Source: an uncultured Bacteroidota bacterium | GTDB lineage: Bacteria > Bacteroidota > Bacteroidia > Chitinophagales > Chitinophagaceae | Length of the DNA stretch: 13,277 nucleotides | NCBI GenBank assembly: GCA_937928385.1 | Contig: CALEZD010000051.1 | Span: 1-13,277 of the forward strand | Direction: 5' to 3' | Shown here: piece by piece, positions 13,276 through 13,277 of the stretch | Numbering within the stretch: position 1 is the stretch's first letter | Layout: every line of letters starts with the position of its first letter | The notes under the pieces: generated by a model | The model's database searches: none | What the model was told of the DNA's origin: nothing | Seen by the model: the letters and a program-made list of their open reading frames with translations, nothing else | Program-made: the position numbers and the translations under genes

Positions 13276-13277
13276 AC

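Noticed and set aside
12538..13277. Possible CRISPR array from the repeats at the right end
   Set aside because: Repeats are too far apart, differ in form and orientation, have no regular spacers, and no cas genes are near.

Overview
The window looks like a chromosomal segment of a Bacteroidota bacterium, probably of the Chitinophagaceae/Sphingobacteriia kind. The signs are two secreted proteins with C-terminal type IX secretion (T9SS type A) sorting domains, a DUF3810-type metalloprotease-like membrane protein, starts preceded by A/T-rich leaders instead of Shine-Dalgarno sequences, and TATATTTG boxes matching the Bacteroidota -7 promoter element (TAnnTTTG). No rRNA, tRNA or CRISPR array was found. 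Family names come from recognising motifs by eye; no database search was run.

Left part (1-2988). A gene start runs off the left edge on the minus strand. Next come a stretch with palindromic and two-hairpin repeats, an outer-membrane beta-barrel gene (minus), a small exported Cys/His-rich protein carrying three HxCxxxC motifs (minus, with a good intrinsic terminator), a second copy of the two-hairpin repeat, and a secreted protein of unknown function (plus) behind a leader that can fold in alternative ways.

Centre (2989-9126). A minus-strand pair holds an exported unknown protein whose end overlaps the start of a SAM-dependent methyltransferase. A plus-strand pair holds a single-span membrane protein and the catalytic subunit of a methylmalonyl-CoA-mutase-type enzyme that lacks the cobalamin domain. 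A DUF3810 membrane protein (minus) converges on the mutase with a 4-bp stop overlap. An RND-type membrane fusion lipoprotein (plus) follows, without its usual permease partner.

Right part (9127-13277), accessory in character. It starts with an Imm40-like immunity gene preceded by what may be the last codons of a lost toxin. Two T9SS-sorted secreted proteins (minus) follow. Then comes a REP-associated tyrosine transposase (RAYT) gene sitting exactly between 63-bp imperfect inverted repeats, and then a small AT-rich exported-protein gene between two nearly identical 66-bp direct repeats.

The most interesting layer is the repeats. The RAYT-flanking repeats and the 66-bp repeats share one plan: a short 6-bp stem with a 3-nt loop, a 13-15 nt spacer, then a hairpin with a 10-12 nt loop containing a TGCGGAACAT-like core. 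The repeats at the left end of the window have the same two-hairpin plan with a different core (AGCGGGATGC). This suggests a RAYT-driven REP system with several diverged subfamilies; a link between the left-end family and this RAYT is inference only.
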